From an uncultured Pelagibacteraceae bacterium (GTDB lineage: Bacteria > Pseudomonadota > Alphaproteobacteria > Pelagibacterales > Pelagibacteraceae), in assembly GCA_902579465.1 (NCBI GenBank), contig CACHGV010000002.1, forward strand, positions 147,186-211,185: 64,000 nucleotides of DNA, read 5' to 3'. Position numbers and translations under genes: made by a program. The notes under the pieces are model-generated. The model had not been told where the DNA came from. It made no database searches and saw nothing but the letters and a program-made list of their open reading frames with translations. Below are positions 19,451 to 28,664 of the stretch, piece after piece. Within the stretch, counting starts at the first letter, position 1; every line of letters begins with the position of its first letter.

Positions 19451-19870
19451 ATGAAACAAGAATTTTACAACCTAGAAATTAATACAAATGGTCAAAAACT
19501 GTATGAGTTTACTGATGAAACAATTGAATGGATTAATAATAATAACTTTAAAAATGGAATTATTAATCTCAGCATCCAACACACTAGTGCCTCACTAATT
19601 ATTCAAGAAAATGCTGACCCAGATGTGCAAAAAGATTTAATTAATTATTTTGATAAATTGGTACCCATGGACAACAAGTTGTATGTCCATACAACTGAGG
19701 GAAAAGATGATATGCCAGCCCATATCAAATCTGCATTAACCAATAATCAAATCTCTTTAAGTATAAAAGATAGTGAATTACTACTAGGAACTTGGCAGGG
19801 TATATATTTGTTCGAACACAGGTTAGATGCAACAACAAGAACTGTAATTCATCATTATATTGGAGACTAA
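19451..19870 (+). CDS. yjbQ: YjbQ/UPF0047 family protein
   Basis: 139 aa, the full family length. Conserved family blocks are present: 'SIQHTSASLIIQENADPDV' near 45-63, 'HTTEGKDDMPAHIKSAL' near 80-96 and 'LLLGTWQGIYLFEHR' near 110-124. The family has been annotated as secondary thiamine-phosphate synthase because E. coli YjbQ can supply weak activity; its true role is uncertain. The stop overlaps the convergent photolyase stop by 4 bases. Confidence 0.9.
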   Translation: MKQEFYNLEINTNGQKLYEFTDETIEWINNNNFKNGIINLSIQHTSASLIIQENADPDVQKDLINYFDKLVPMDNKLYVHTTEGKDDMPAHIKSALTNNQISLSIKDSELLLGTWQGIYLFEHRLDATTRTVIHHYIGD

Positions 19871-21291
19871 TTGTTTTTCTTAATTGATTGAAAAGCGCTC
19901 AAAGCATCAGCCCTAGCTTTCTCATGAATAACAATTGGCATTGGATAGTTCGAGCCTATGACAGTATTAATTGCTTCTTGATATTTTTTTTCCATTTCCC
20001 AAGGTTTATGAATAAATTTTGGTGGAACTTTTGATAATTCAGGAACCCATTTTTTTACATAATCTCCTTGTTTATCAAATTTTTCACCTTGTAAAATAGG
20101 GTTGAAAATTCTAAAATATGGTGCTGCATCTGCACCACATCCAGCCACCCATTGCCATTGTGCAACATTGTTTGCTTCATTGAAATCAAGTAGACAATTT
20201 CTGAAATATTTTTCTCCTTCTTTCCAGTTAATTCTTAAATGCTTCACTAGAAAAGAACCAACGACCATTCTAATTCTATTATGCATCCATCCTGTTTCGT
20301 ACAATTCTCTCATTCCAGCATCAACAATTGGATAACCTGTCATTCCTTTTTTCCATGCATTTAAAAATTTAGAATTATTTACCCATGGAAACTTATCAAA
20401 TTCTTTTCTTAAGTTTCCTTTAAGCATTTGTGGAAAGTAATTTATAAGACTATGTGAAAACTCTCTCCAACCAATTTCATTGGTATATTTTTTTACACTC
20501 ACATTATTTGATTTTAGTTTTTTGCATTTTCGCCAAATATCTCCAACATTGATTTGTCCATTTCTAATATACGGAGAAAGTAATGAAGTACCTTTTATTG
20601 ATGGAAAGTCACGATCGACACCATAATTAAGTATGCTTTTGTTGACAAAATTATCTAAATTTTCATGGGCTTTTTGCTCTGAAGGCTCCCAATATTTTTC
20701 AAATTTCTTATACCAATCAGATTTAGGTAAAATATCTTCAGATTTTATTTGATTTTTGAACAATGTTTTTATCTTTTTACACTTCTTAACTTTGCTTATT
20801 TTATCAGGCAGTCTTTCTAAATAAAATTGCTCAGCATTTCTCCAAAAAGGACTGTAGACTTTAAAAGGTGTGCCATCATTTTTCGTAATTTTATTATATT
20901 CATTAAGTACATTTCCTTTAAAAAATTTGAAATCAATATTCTTTTTTGAAAAATCAGAGCCAATTTTTTTATCTTTTTCTAATTCATTAGGTTCATAAAC
21001 TTTATTCCAATAAACAGATATTTTACTATTAGATTTTATTTTAGAAAAAAAATTTATTTCATCATCTTTAATTATTTCCAACCCAATATTTAATTTTTTT
21101 AAATCAGATTTAAAGTTTTCTAAGGATTTACTTACCCACCATTTTTGAGCTTCTCTTTTATGATCGAAAATATTACTATTAAAAATAAATACTGCTGTAA
21201 CAGTATCATGTTGATTTGTAGCATAAGTAAGTGCATCATTATTTTGTATTCGAAAATCATCTCTTATCCAAATGAGTGCTGTATTAGCCAT
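19867..21291 (-). CDS. phrB: Deoxyribodipyrimidine photolyase
   Basis: Light-driven repair of UV pyrimidine dimers, 474 aa. The N-terminal antenna domain begins 'LIWIRDDFRIQNNDAL'. The FAD-binding C-terminal domain has 'GWREFSHSLINYFP' near 272, 'GYPIVDAGMRELYETGWMHN' near 320 and 'VAQWQWVAGCGADAAPYFR' near 375, typical of class I CPD photolyases. It is the last gene of a long minus-strand run and overlaps the upstream dpaL gene by 8 bases. A surface-ocean lifestyle would explain its presence. Confidence 0.94.
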   Translation of the reverse strand: MANTALIWIRDDFRIQNNDALTYATNQHDTVTAVFIFNSNIFDHKREAQKWWVSKSLENFKSDLKKLNIGLEIIKDDEINFFSKIKSNSKISVYWNKVYEPNELEKDKKIGSDFSKKNIDFKFFKGNVLNEYNKITKNDGTPFKVYSPFWRNAEQFYLERLPDKISKVKKCKKIKTLFKNQIKSEDILPKSDWYKKFEKYWEPSEQKAHENLDNFVNKSILNYGVDRDFPSIKGTSLLSPYIRNGQINVGDIWRKCKKLKSNNVSVKKYTNEIGWREFSHSLINYFPQMLKGNLRKEFDKFPWVNNSKFLNAWKKGMTGYPIVDAGMRELYETGWMHNRIRMVVGSFLVKHLRINWKEGEKYFRNCLLDFNEANNVAQWQWVAGCGADAAPYFRIFNPILQGEKFDKQGDYVKKWVPELSKVPPKFIHKPWEMEKKYQEAINTVIGSNYPMPIVIHEKARADALSAFQSIKKNN

Positions 21292-22429
21292 TTGATAACT
21301 GCTCTGATCCTTTAGAAAGAAGTTCGTTATAAAGTTTTATATCTGTATCACCTTCACATCCAATTAATAAAACGTTCGAATTCATATCTAATTCAAGATC
21401 CTTTTTAATTTGTTTATTATTACAACTAACATTTATACTTATTAGAGCAGGTGCTGAACATTCTCCTGCAACAATGTTATCATCACCAAAGTATCCCTTA
21501 GCTAACATCGCAACTGATAATGGTATGTCATCATCTGGAATACTCAAACAATTATTTACTGAGTTTTTGAGAATTTGCCATGGGACTAATGATACATCTC
21601 CACATGACATTCCTCCCATAATACTCTCCTTTTCTATTTCAACTCTAGTAAGTTTACCAGCATCAATACTCTTTAAGACACAGTCTGCATTTTTTGGCTC
21701 AATAATAATAATTTTTGGAATTCTTTTAAAATATCTGGCAACTCCTGCAATTACACCAGAGGCCATTCCTCCTACACCTGCCTGTAAAAATATATGAGTA
21801 ATATAATGATCAGTTTGTTTGGAGATTTCTTCTATCATGACTGAATATCCAGCCATGGTTAGTTTTGGTACTTTTTGATAACCTTCCCAGGCAACATCTT
21901 GTACAATTTCCCAGCCATTTTCCTTAGATTGCTTTATGCATTCATCTAAAGAATTTTCGTAATTTCCCTTTACTCTTGTCACCTCTGCTCCAAGTTTTCG
22001 CATCTCGTCAGCTCTTGTTTCACTAACAAATTCACTTATAAAAATTTTACATGCAATACCTAGTCTTTTTGCTCCCCAGGCAACTGATTTTCCATGATTT
22101 CCTGCTGTTGCTGTAGCAACAACCACATCTTTTCTTCCAGCTGAAACTTCCGCTACTGCATAAGCACCACCAAGAGCTTTAAAAGATTTAAGTCCAAATC
22201 TTTTTGATTCATCCTTGTAAAAAATATTTTTAAGGCCAAGATCTTTTGAAAGTTTATTTAAATTAAGTAGGGGAGCAGGTTCATAATTCTCCCAACTAGA
22301 AACAGTATTAAAGGCCTTATCAATAGTTTCTTTATTTAATACATTTAATATTTCTTCTCTACTAAATGAATAATTTTTATTTTTAATAAATGATGAAAAT
22401 TTATTAATATGACTATAATCAATAGACAT
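21284..22429 (-). CDS. PLP-dependent diaminopropionate ammonia-lyase-like enzyme
   Basis: Fold-type II PLP enzyme, 381 aa. The lysine that binds PLP lies in 'RFGLKSFKALGGAYAVAEV' near 77-95, a motif close to diaminopropionate ammonia-lyase (YgeX/DpaL). 'TATAGNHGKSVAWGAKRLG' near 116 is the phosphate/asparagine loop and 'AGVGGMASGV' near 217 the glycine-rich loop. The family splits 2,3-diaminopropionate to pyruvate and ammonia, but other beta-elimination substrates are possible. It starts 3 bases after the gmaS stop, inside the methylamine-type cluster, which is unexpected. Confidence 0.83.
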   Translation of the reverse strand: MSIDYSHINKFSSFIKNKNYSFSREEILNVLNKETIDKAFNTVSSWENYEPAPLLNLNKLSKDLGLKNIFYKDESKRFGLKSFKALGGAYAVAEVSAGRKDVVVATATAGNHGKSVAWGAKRLGIACKIFISEFVSETRADEMRKLGAEVTRVKGNYENSLDECIKQSKENGWEIVQDVAWEGYQKVPKLTMAGYSVMIEEISKQTDHYITHIFLQAGVGGMASGVIAGVARYFKRIPKIIIIEPKNADCVLKSIDAGKLTRVEIEKESIMGGMSCGDVSLVPWQILKNSVNNCLSIPDDDIPLSVAMLAKGYFGDDNIVAGECSAPALISINVSCNNKQIKKDLELDMNSNVLLIGCEGDTDIKLYNELLSKGSEQLSNG

Positions 22430-22432
22430 ATT

Positions 22433-23758
22433 TTAACAATCTAAAGTATTAGATCTCTCCCACTTTGTAATAGGTTTCAATTTATCAAATTTTTCTTTTA
22501 ACTTGAAACTTTCTATTTCAGATTTTTTTAATTTGATGTAACTTTTTAAGACATTTTTACCAAATGCATTTTTCATAACTGTATTAGAATTTAACATTTC
22601 TAAGGAGTCTTCTAATGTATTTGGTAATTTTGGCAGGTTGGGATATTTTTCGTGATCAGTATACATATTACAGAATAATGGTTTTCCAGGATTAACTTTT
22701 TTTGTAATCCCATTTATACCCGCTGCTAAAACTCCTGCTTGTAGCAAATATGGATTTGCTGATCCATCCATTAATCTTAGTTCAAACCTTCCTGGATCTG
22801 GAATTCTAATCATGTGTGTTCGATTATTTCCTGTGTACGAAATACTACTTGGCGACCATGTTGCGCCAGATTTTGTCGGCGGTGCATTAATTCTTCTATA
22901 ACTATTTAACGTTGGATTAAAAAAAGCTGATAATGAACCTGCATTCTTAATTACACCACCTAAAAAATTATATGCTAATTTACTAAGCCCAAGTTTATCA
23001 TTTTTATCTAAAAATTTATTTTTTTTCTTATCCCATAGAGAAATATGTGCATGACATCCATTACCTGTCAGTTGTTCAAATGGTTTAGGCATAAATGTTG
23101 CTCTCAATCCATGCTTTTCTGCTATAGACTTAACCATAAATTTAAAAAATGTATGTCTGTCTGCTGTAGTTAAGCAGTCAGTGTAGTCCCAATTCATTTC
23201 AAATTGCCCATTAGCATCTTCATGATCATTTTGATATGGGTTCCATCCCAATGTAATCATGCAATCGCATATCTCTTTTATTAAATCATATTGCCTCATT
23301 AAAGCTGATTGGTCATAACAAGGTTTAGATTGAGTATCCCTTGAGTCTGCAATAGTACTACCATCAGGTGATATAAGAAAATATTCACACTCAACACCCG
23401 ATTTCATCGTGTAACCTTCATTTGATAGTGATTTTATTTGGTTTTTTAACATCACTCTTGGTGATGCCTCAACAGGTTTGCCATTCATCCATAGGTCTGA
23501 AGCAAGCCAACCTACTTCTTTATTCCAAGGTAATTGAATCAAGCTATTTGGATCCGGAATAGCAAACATATCAGAATCTGCTGGTGACATATCAAGCCAC
23601 GCTGCAAATCCAGCAAATCCTGCACCATTTTTTTGCATCTCTTTTATTGCTTGTGCAGGTACTAATTTTGATCTTAATACACCAAACAAATCAACGAAAC
23701 TTATTAAAAAATATTTAATTTTTTTAGATTTAGCAATATTAGATAAATTTTTGGGCAT
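22433..23758 (-). CDS. gmaS: Gamma-glutamylmethylamide synthetase / GlnT-type glutamine synthetase (module 1)
   Basis: ATP-dependent ligase of the glutamine synthetase superfamily, 441 aa. GmaS joins methylamine to glutamate. Seen are 'ISFVDLFGVLRSKLVP' near the start, 'NDHEDANGQFEMNWDY' near 178 (metal and glutamate ligands), 'GNGCHAHISLWD' near 234 with both histidines, 'NNRTHMIRIPDPGRFELR' near 303, and the ending 'WERSNTLDC' that resembles characterised GmaS proteins. The order with mgsC-mgsB-mgsA upstream is that of N-methylglutamate pathway clusters. Older SAR11 annotations call such genes glnT. Methylamine versus ammonia as the true substrate needs an assay. Confidence 0.83.
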   Translation of the reverse strand: MPKNLSNIAKSKKIKYFLISFVDLFGVLRSKLVPAQAIKEMQKNGAGFAGFAAWLDMSPADSDMFAIPDPNSLIQLPWNKEVGWLASDLWMNGKPVEASPRVMLKNQIKSLSNEGYTMKSGVECEYFLISPDGSTIADSRDTQSKPCYDQSALMRQYDLIKEICDCMITLGWNPYQNDHEDANGQFEMNWDYTDCLTTADRHTFFKFMVKSIAEKHGLRATFMPKPFEQLTGNGCHAHISLWDKKKNKFLDKNDKLGLSKLAYNFLGGVIKNAGSLSAFFNPTLNSYRRINAPPTKSGATWSPSSISYTGNNRTHMIRIPDPGRFELRLMDGSANPYLLQAGVLAAGINGITKKVNPGKPLFCNMYTDHEKYPNLPKLPNTLEDSLEMLNSNTVMKNAFGKNVLKSYIKLKKSEIESFKLKEKFDKLKPITKWERSNTLDC

Positions 23759-23797
23759 TAATAATTATACTACGAATTATTTATTAACTATCAATAA

Positions 23798-25117
23798 CTA
23801 TTTCTTTTTTATACCTGGTATCCAGCTGGTTCCTGCCAAAGGTACTCTAGCCATTGCTGCGGCCTCAACGGTTAATGCACATAAATCCTCTGGTTCTAAG
23901 TTATGAAGACTGTTTTTACCACACGCTCGTGCAATAGTTTGTGCTTCTAAAGACATGACCTTTAAATAATTTGATAATTTTCTACCAGCTATTTTTGGAT
24001 CTAATCTTTTCATTAGCTCTGGTTTCTGAGTTGAAATTCCTGCAGGATCATTTCCCTCATGCCAGTCATCGTACGCTCCAGCTTTACTTCCAAGTTTTTC
24101 ATATTCTTTTTCCCATTTTGGATCATTATCACCAATTGCAATCATAGCTGCACTCCCAATGGATACTGCATCTGCTCCTAACGCAAGAGCTTTAGCTACA
24201 TCCGCACCATTTCTAATTCCACCTGAAATTATAAGCTGAACTTCTCTATGAGAATTTAAATCTTGCAAAGCATCTACGGCAGGTCTTATACAGGCTAAAG
24301 TTGGTTGACCAACATTTTCAATAAATACTTCTTGTGTTGCTGCAGTTCCACCTTGCATGCCATCTAGGACAACAACATCTGCTCCAGCTTTTACAGCTAA
24401 TGCTGTATCATAATATGGTCTTGCTCCAGCAATTTTTATAAAAATAGGAACTTTCCATTTAGTAATTTCTCTTAATTCTAAAATTTTTATTTTTAAATCA
24501 TCAGGACCAGTCCAATCAGGGTGACGACATGCAGATCTTTGATCAATACCTTTTGGCAAAGTTCTCATTTCTGCAACACGATCATCTATTTTTTGTCCAA
24601 GCAACATTCCACCACCGCCTGGTTTTGCACCTTGTCCAATTACCACTTCAATTGCATCCGCTTTTCTCAAATCATTTGGGTTCATTCCATATCTTGAGGG
24701 CAAAAGTTGATAAACTAAATTTTTCGATTGACCTCTTTCTTCTGGTGTCATTCCTCCATCACCTGTTGTAGTAGACGTTCCGGCTGCACTTGCTCCTCTT
24801 CCTAATGCCTCTTTCGCTGGACCGGACAATGCTCCAAAACTCATACCCGCAATCGTAATTGGAATATCAAGCTCTAATGGTTTTTTTGCATATTTTGTGC
24901 CTAAAGTCACATTTGTAGTACATTTTTCTCTATATCCTTCTAAAGGATATCTAGACATTGAAGCACCTAAAAATAATAAATCATCAAAATGTGGAAGCTT
25001 TCTTTTCGAACCACCACCCCTAATATCATAAATTCCAGTTTCAGCAGCTCTTCTAATTTCAGAGTTAGTGTATTCATCAAAGGTCCAGGATTGACGAGGG
25101 AAAGTTTTATTTTTCAT
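23798..25117 (-). CDS. mgsC: N-methylglutamate synthase FMN subunit (MgsC/GlxD-like, module 1)
   Basis: 439 aa, homologous to the FMN-binding synthase domain of glutamate synthase. Seen are 'PITIAGMSFGALSGPAKEALGRG' as the phosphate/FMN core (split: PITIAGMSFGALSG, then PAKEALGRG), 'GQGAKPGGGGMLLG', 'VVLDGMQGGTAATQ' and 'ISGGIRNGADVAKALALGAD'. The three cysteines that bind the 3Fe-4S cluster in glutamate synthases are replaced here by Tyr349, Trp352 and Asp357, whereas the paralogue at 29075-30469 keeps them. It lies 39 bases upstream of gmaS and 2 bases after mgsB. Confidence 0.82.
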   Translation of the reverse strand: MKNKTFPRQSWTFDEYTNSEIRRAAETGIYDIRGGGSKRKLPHFDDLLFLGASMSRYPLEGYREKCTTNVTLGTKYAKKPLELDIPITIAGMSFGALSGPAKEALGRGASAAGTSTTTGDGGMTPEERGQSKNLVYQLLPSRYGMNPNDLRKADAIEVVIGQGAKPGGGGMLLGQKIDDRVAEMRTLPKGIDQRSACRHPDWTGPDDLKIKILELREITKWKVPIFIKIAGARPYYDTALAVKAGADVVVLDGMQGGTAATQEVFIENVGQPTLACIRPAVDALQDLNSHREVQLIISGGIRNGADVAKALALGADAVSIGSAAMIAIGDNDPKWEKEYEKLGSKAGAYDDWHEGNDPAGISTQKPELMKRLDPKIAGRKLSNYLKVMSLEAQTIARACGKNSLHNLEPEDLCALTVEAAAMARVPLAGTSWIPGIKKK

Positions 25118-25119
25118 AA

Positions 25120-25800
25120 TTAATAATTAGATACATTATCAATATTAAAATTATATAGTTTTCTTGCAGAACCATATCTTTTAAATTGTTCAGGTTTAAT
25201 ATTTGATCCAGCCTTTTTTAAAAGCTCTTTTAATTTTGTCTTATGTTTTTTACTCATTTTTTTTTCTTCACAATCAGCTCCTAAAGATTTTACTTTTCCT
25301 TTTACATATATGTCTGTTTCATACAAACTATCACCTAATGCTTCACCTGCATCACCACAAACAACCAGATTTCCAGATTGTGCCATAAATGCTGACATAT
25401 GACCAACAGATCCTTTTACAATTATATCAATACCTTTCATAGATATTCCACATCTTGAACTTGCATTACCATCAATAATCAAAGTTCCACCATGAGCAGT
25501 TGCGCCTGCAGATTGTGATGCATTTCCTTTTACATGAACTTTTCCAGACATCATATTTTCTGCAACTCCAGTTCCCACATTTCCATCAACTATAATATTT
25601 GCATTTTGGTTCATACCTGCACAATAATACCCAACATGACCTTTAATAGTTACATCAATATTTTCTGTAAGACCTGCACAGACAGCATGATTACCCTCAG
25701 GGTTTGATATTACAAATTCTCTTTTATTTTTTTTACGATCAATATTTTGAAGTTTTTCATTAACAGATCTCAATTTTAATTTCTTTAAATCAAGTATCAT
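25120..25800 (-). CDS. mgsB: N-methylglutamate synthase GXGXG subunit (MgsB/GlxC-like, module 1)
   Basis: 226 aa from the ATG at 25800, which overlaps the mgsA stop as TAATG and has a GGGGGA ribosome site just upstream; a TTG at 25812 would add four residues. The protein is the right-handed beta-helix domain found at the C-terminus of glutamate synthase large subunits, with repeated G-x-V/N-x-G turns ('IKGHVGYYCAGMNQNANI', 'VDGNVGTGVAENMMSGK', 'VKGSVGHMSAFMAQSGN'). It holds the amidotransferase and FMN subunits together. Confidence 0.82.
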   Translation of the reverse strand: MILDLKKLKLRSVNEKLQNIDRKKNKREFVISNPEGNHAVCAGLTENIDVTIKGHVGYYCAGMNQNANIIVDGNVGTGVAENMMSGKVHVKGNASQSAGATAHGGTLIIDGNASSRCGISMKGIDIIVKGSVGHMSAFMAQSGNLVVCGDAGEALGDSLYETDIYVKGKVKSLGADCEEKKMSKKHKTKLKELLKKAGSNIKPEQFKRYGSARKLYNFNIDNVSNY

Positions 25801-26678
25801 TATTTCCCCCAAGAATAAACGATACCTGGCTCAGGTTCAAAAATTTTTGCATTATTTACATTTGGTAAATGTGCCATTGCTTGAAACTCTGATGAAATTG
25901 CTACATAGTCTTTTGTTTCAGCAATAACAGCAGGCTTGCATGCAATCTCATCTCTTAGAACTGCAAAACCACTATGTGTTCCTGCAATAAAAGTATAAAA
26001 TCCATCCAAATCGCTTAAGCCTTTATTTAATGTTTGTTTTAAATTTCTTTTTTTCAAACTATCTGAAATATAACCAGCAGCTACTTCTGTGTCATTATCA
26101 GAACTAAATTTGGATCCATTTTTTTTTAATTTTCTTCTTAGATTATTATGATTAGATAAAGATCCGTTATGCACTAAACATTCATCTTCTCCTGTAGAGT
26201 AGGGATGTGATCCATCAGTTGTAATTGCACTTTCTGTAGCCATTCTTGTATGACCAATAGCATGTGTTCCGGAAAAATTATCTAAATTAAATTTTTTCAC
26301 AACATTACTAGGACTTCCAACTTGTTTAAAAATTTCAATAGATTTTCCGTACCCAACTAGTGATATTGTCGAAAAATCTTCTAAAATAGGGAGAATTTTA
26401 TTAGGTTTTTCAACAGATTTTAAAATTACGTGGTCTGAATTCTTTTCTACATTTGTAAGTTTTACTTTCTTTTTAATTTCATTTTTGAATTTTTCAAAAC
26501 TCATATCATTTAAACAAATAGAATATTTATAAATTTTATTTTTATCACTTTTATAAATTGCAAAACCTGCACTGTCAGGACCCCTAGACTCCATGCTTAC
26601 TAACATTTTAGAAAGCATTCCTCCTAAAGATTTTTCGAATTTTTTAGATTTTAGATAAATTCCAACAATGCCACACAT
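25800..26678 (-). CDS. mgsA: N-methylglutamate synthase class-II amidotransferase subunit (MgsA/GlxB-like, module 1)
   Basis: 292 aa N-terminal-nucleophile glutamine amidotransferase. Cys2 (MCGIVGIY) is the catalytic residue after Met removal; 'ESRGPDSAGFAIY' near 31, 'GTHAIGHTRMATES' near 135 and 'LVHNGSLSNHNNLR' near 168 are the glutamine-binding blocks. In N-methylglutamate synthase this subunit opens gamma-glutamylmethylamide. It is the first gene of the mgsA-mgsB-mgsC-gmaS set and begins 9 bases after a 50-aa membrane-protein gene. Confidence 0.82.
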   Translation of the reverse strand: MCGIVGIYLKSKKFEKSLGGMLSKMLVSMESRGPDSAGFAIYKSDKNKIYKYSICLNDMSFEKFKNEIKKKVKLTNVEKNSDHVILKSVEKPNKILPILEDFSTISLVGYGKSIEIFKQVGSPSNVVKKFNLDNFSGTHAIGHTRMATESAITTDGSHPYSTGEDECLVHNGSLSNHNNLRRKLKKNGSKFSSDNDTEVAAGYISDSLKKRNLKQTLNKGLSDLDGFYTFIAGTHSGFAVLRDEIACKPAVIAETKDYVAISSEFQAMAHLPNVNNAKIFEPEPGIVYSWGK

Positions 26679-26687
26679 AAATAAGTT

Positions 26688-26840
26688 TTAAAGTAGTGAT
26701 AATAATTGGTCTTTATAGTAAAGCACATTAACTATCACAATGATAATGATTGCGGCATAGACACCATATTTAGATTTAGGCCATGCTAATCTAGCCATTT
26801 TACTCGGTGTTTTGTTGAGATTTTTTTTATCTTCTTCCAT
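26688..26840 (-). CDS. 50-aa single-span membrane protein, unknown
   Basis: A short open frame: ATG at 26840, stop at 26688-26690. The peptide starts MEEDKKNLNKTPSKMARLAW, is basic, then has one strongly hydrophobic helix (about residues 27-40, VYAAIIIIVIVNVL) and a short end. It ends 9 bases before mgsA, and composition and spacing suggest a real gene. I do not recognise it. Its ATG lies 8 bases past a perfect hairpin, so its translation could depend on that structure. Confidence 0.6.
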   Translation of the reverse strand: MEEDKKNLNKTPSKMARLAWPKSKYGVYAAIIIIVIVNVLYYKDQLLSLL

Positions 26841-26848
26841 GCTTTGTA

Positions 26849-26876
26849 AAGGGCGCATCTAAATTTATGCGCCCTT
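26849..26876 (-). terminator. Perfect 10-bp GC-rich hairpin after the amt-linked small gene
   Basis: Arms 26849-26858 and 26867-26876 (AAGGGCGCAT and its complement) with an 8-base loop, conspicuously GC-rich for this genome. In the transcribed minus direction it lies 14 bases after the 75-aa gene. The T-run after it is short (TTTAC), so it may be a partial terminator separating amt from the mgs genes. Confidence 0.6.
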
Positions 26877-26890
26877 ATATCGTTTTTTAT

Positions 26891-27118
26891 TTATCCATCA
26901 GTAATATTACTCTTCCATGCATTTGAACTTGGTCTTTTTCTTGCAAGCTTAGAAAGTTTATCACTTTCTTGTTTTGAGCTTACAACTGTCCAACCTATCC
27001 AAATAACAGCAAGTATAAGAACTAATATACCTTCTGATCCTACTCCAGGATAAATAGCACCCACAACATCCTCTGCAGGTTTATTTAAGTGATCTATCCA
27101 GTTAGATACTGTAGCCAT
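26891..27118 (-). CDS. 75-aa membrane protein linked to amt, unknown
   Basis: 75 aa with one clear hydrophobic helix near residues 29-47 (GILVLILAVIWIGWTVV) and a basic, Ser-rich C-terminal tail. It starts 11 bases after the amt stop with a strong ribosome site (AAGGAGG upstream of the ATG), so it is certainly positioned to be co-translated with the ammonium transporter. I know no family for it. A regulatory or accessory subunit of the transporter is a guess from position only. Confidence 0.75.
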   Translation of the reverse strand: MATVSNWIDHLNKPAEDVVGAIYPGVGSEGILVLILAVIWIGWTVVSSKQESDKLSKLARKRPSSNAWKSNITDG

Positions 27119-27129
27119 GTTATCCTCCT

Positions 27130-28530
27130 TTAAGTACTTGAAGAAGCAACAGTTTTTTCATCTTCTTTTGCTTCTTCCATTATTTGGTAATCTAATCCAG
27201 CTAACTCAACTTCCCTTGGAATTCTGAGTTTGCCAATACCATTTAACACTCTAGCTATAATGTAGCCTGGGATCATTCCTAGAACAAAGAACATGATTAT
27301 TGCACCTATGAACATTCCTAAAGGATTAATTGCAGCATATGTAGTTCCATCCCACATAGCACCAACACTGTATCCTGAAGAAGGGTATCCATTTAATACA
27401 AAACCACATATTACAAGTCCTGCAAACCCAGCGTAACCATGAACTGCTACTGCTCCAACTGCATCATCAATTTTGAACCTTCGTTCAACCCAGTAATGCA
27501 TTTTGTAAGCTATAACGACACCAATCATCCCAATTATCAAAGATTGTATCGGATGATAAAGGTCATTTCCTGCAGACGCACAGATTATTCCAGCTAAACC
27601 ACTTGAGTAAGTCCAGAAAGGATCACCTTTGGAAACAACATAACCTGCTAATAATCCTCCTGAGAGAGACATCAAAAAGTTCATTGTTATTCCACTAAGT
27701 GTGGTTGGCGTTACATAAATTGTGGTTGCGGTAAAGTAGGTTACACCCTCCATGCCGTACTCCGGTCCAAGATCGTAAATTGGAATATTACAAGCAGCAT
27801 AAAATCCCCAAAAACCTGTATAAATTAAGAACAATCCAACAGTTACTAACCATGGATTTCTAGGCCCTATATTTCTAGGTTCGCCACTTGATGAAAATTT
27901 TCCAATTCTTGGTCCTAAAACAGCAAGTACCCCTAAAGCAAATCCACCAGCTACTGCGTGAATTACACCTGAGGCATAAGCATCATGATAACCGAGTATC
28001 TTCAACATCCATCCGTCAAAGTGCCATCCCCATGCAGCATCTATGCTCCAAAATACAGATCCAATTGCAATCGCAAGAATTCCAAAAGCAAAAGTAGTAA
28101 TTCTTTCAATTACAGCACCTGATACAATGGATGCAGCTGTCCATGAGAAAAGTAAAAATGCAGCCCAAAATACTCCACTAATATGATCTCCTAAGTTTAC
28201 TGCCATCAATTCACTATTTGGCAGATACCACTTAGCACTAAAAGCTGAGTCATCTGTAATTAGCGCTGCGCTTTCATTCATTATTGATGGTGCAAGACCT
28301 GGCCCAGTTGGAAATGCCCAATAAATCCACCAACCAAATAAAAACCAAGTTACTGTTACCAAAGGTATCAGCATCGTGTTTTTCATTAATGTGTGTTGAT
28401 GATGTTTGTATCGGGAAGCTCCAACTTCATACATACAGAATCCTACGTGTATAAGAAACATAAGTACTACTGTTATCCAATAGTAAAATTCTGTAAATAT
28501 GGTTGTCAATGCACCGAGTTCGTCAGTCAT
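27130..28530 (-). CDS. amt: Ammonium/methylammonium transporter, divergent Amt family
   Basis: 466 aa with about eleven membrane helices. The two channel histidines can be placed in 'YASGVIHAVAGGFALG' near 190 and 'VGAVAVHGYAGFAGLV' near 360, both Amt hallmarks. The N-terminal part ('IHVGFCMYEVGASRYKHHQ') differs from classical AmtB. The ribosome site TGGAGG (plus-strand 28535-28540) is excellent. Lying between two GlnT/Glx modules, it may carry ammonium or methylammonium; the sequence does not say which. The 134 bases upstream are AT-rich and probably hold its own promoter. Confidence 0.87.
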   Translation of the reverse strand: MTDELGALTTIFTEFYYWITVVLMFLIHVGFCMYEVGASRYKHHQHTLMKNTMLIPLVTVTWFLFGWWIYWAFPTGPGLAPSIMNESAALITDDSAFSAKWYLPNSELMAVNLGDHISGVFWAAFLLFSWTAASIVSGAVIERITTFAFGILAIAIGSVFWSIDAAWGWHFDGWMLKILGYHDAYASGVIHAVAGGFALGVLAVLGPRIGKFSSSGEPRNIGPRNPWLVTVGLFLIYTGFWGFYAACNIPIYDLGPEYGMEGVTYFTATTIYVTPTTLSGITMNFLMSLSGGLLAGYVVSKGDPFWTYSSGLAGIICASAGNDLYHPIQSLIIGMIGVVIAYKMHYWVERRFKIDDAVGAVAVHGYAGFAGLVICGFVLNGYPSSGYSVGAMWDGTTYAAINPLGMFIGAIIMFFVLGMIPGYIIARVLNGIGKLRIPREVELAGLDYQIMEEAKEDEKTVASSST

Positions 28531-28664
28531 TTAACCTCCAATTGTTTAAACAAATTATTTTAATATTATTATTTGGAATTATCGGATCAATCTTTAATAA
28601 AACAATTATATCAATACAAATTTATAATATTACAACTATCAGTATATATAAATTGTTGGTGATT

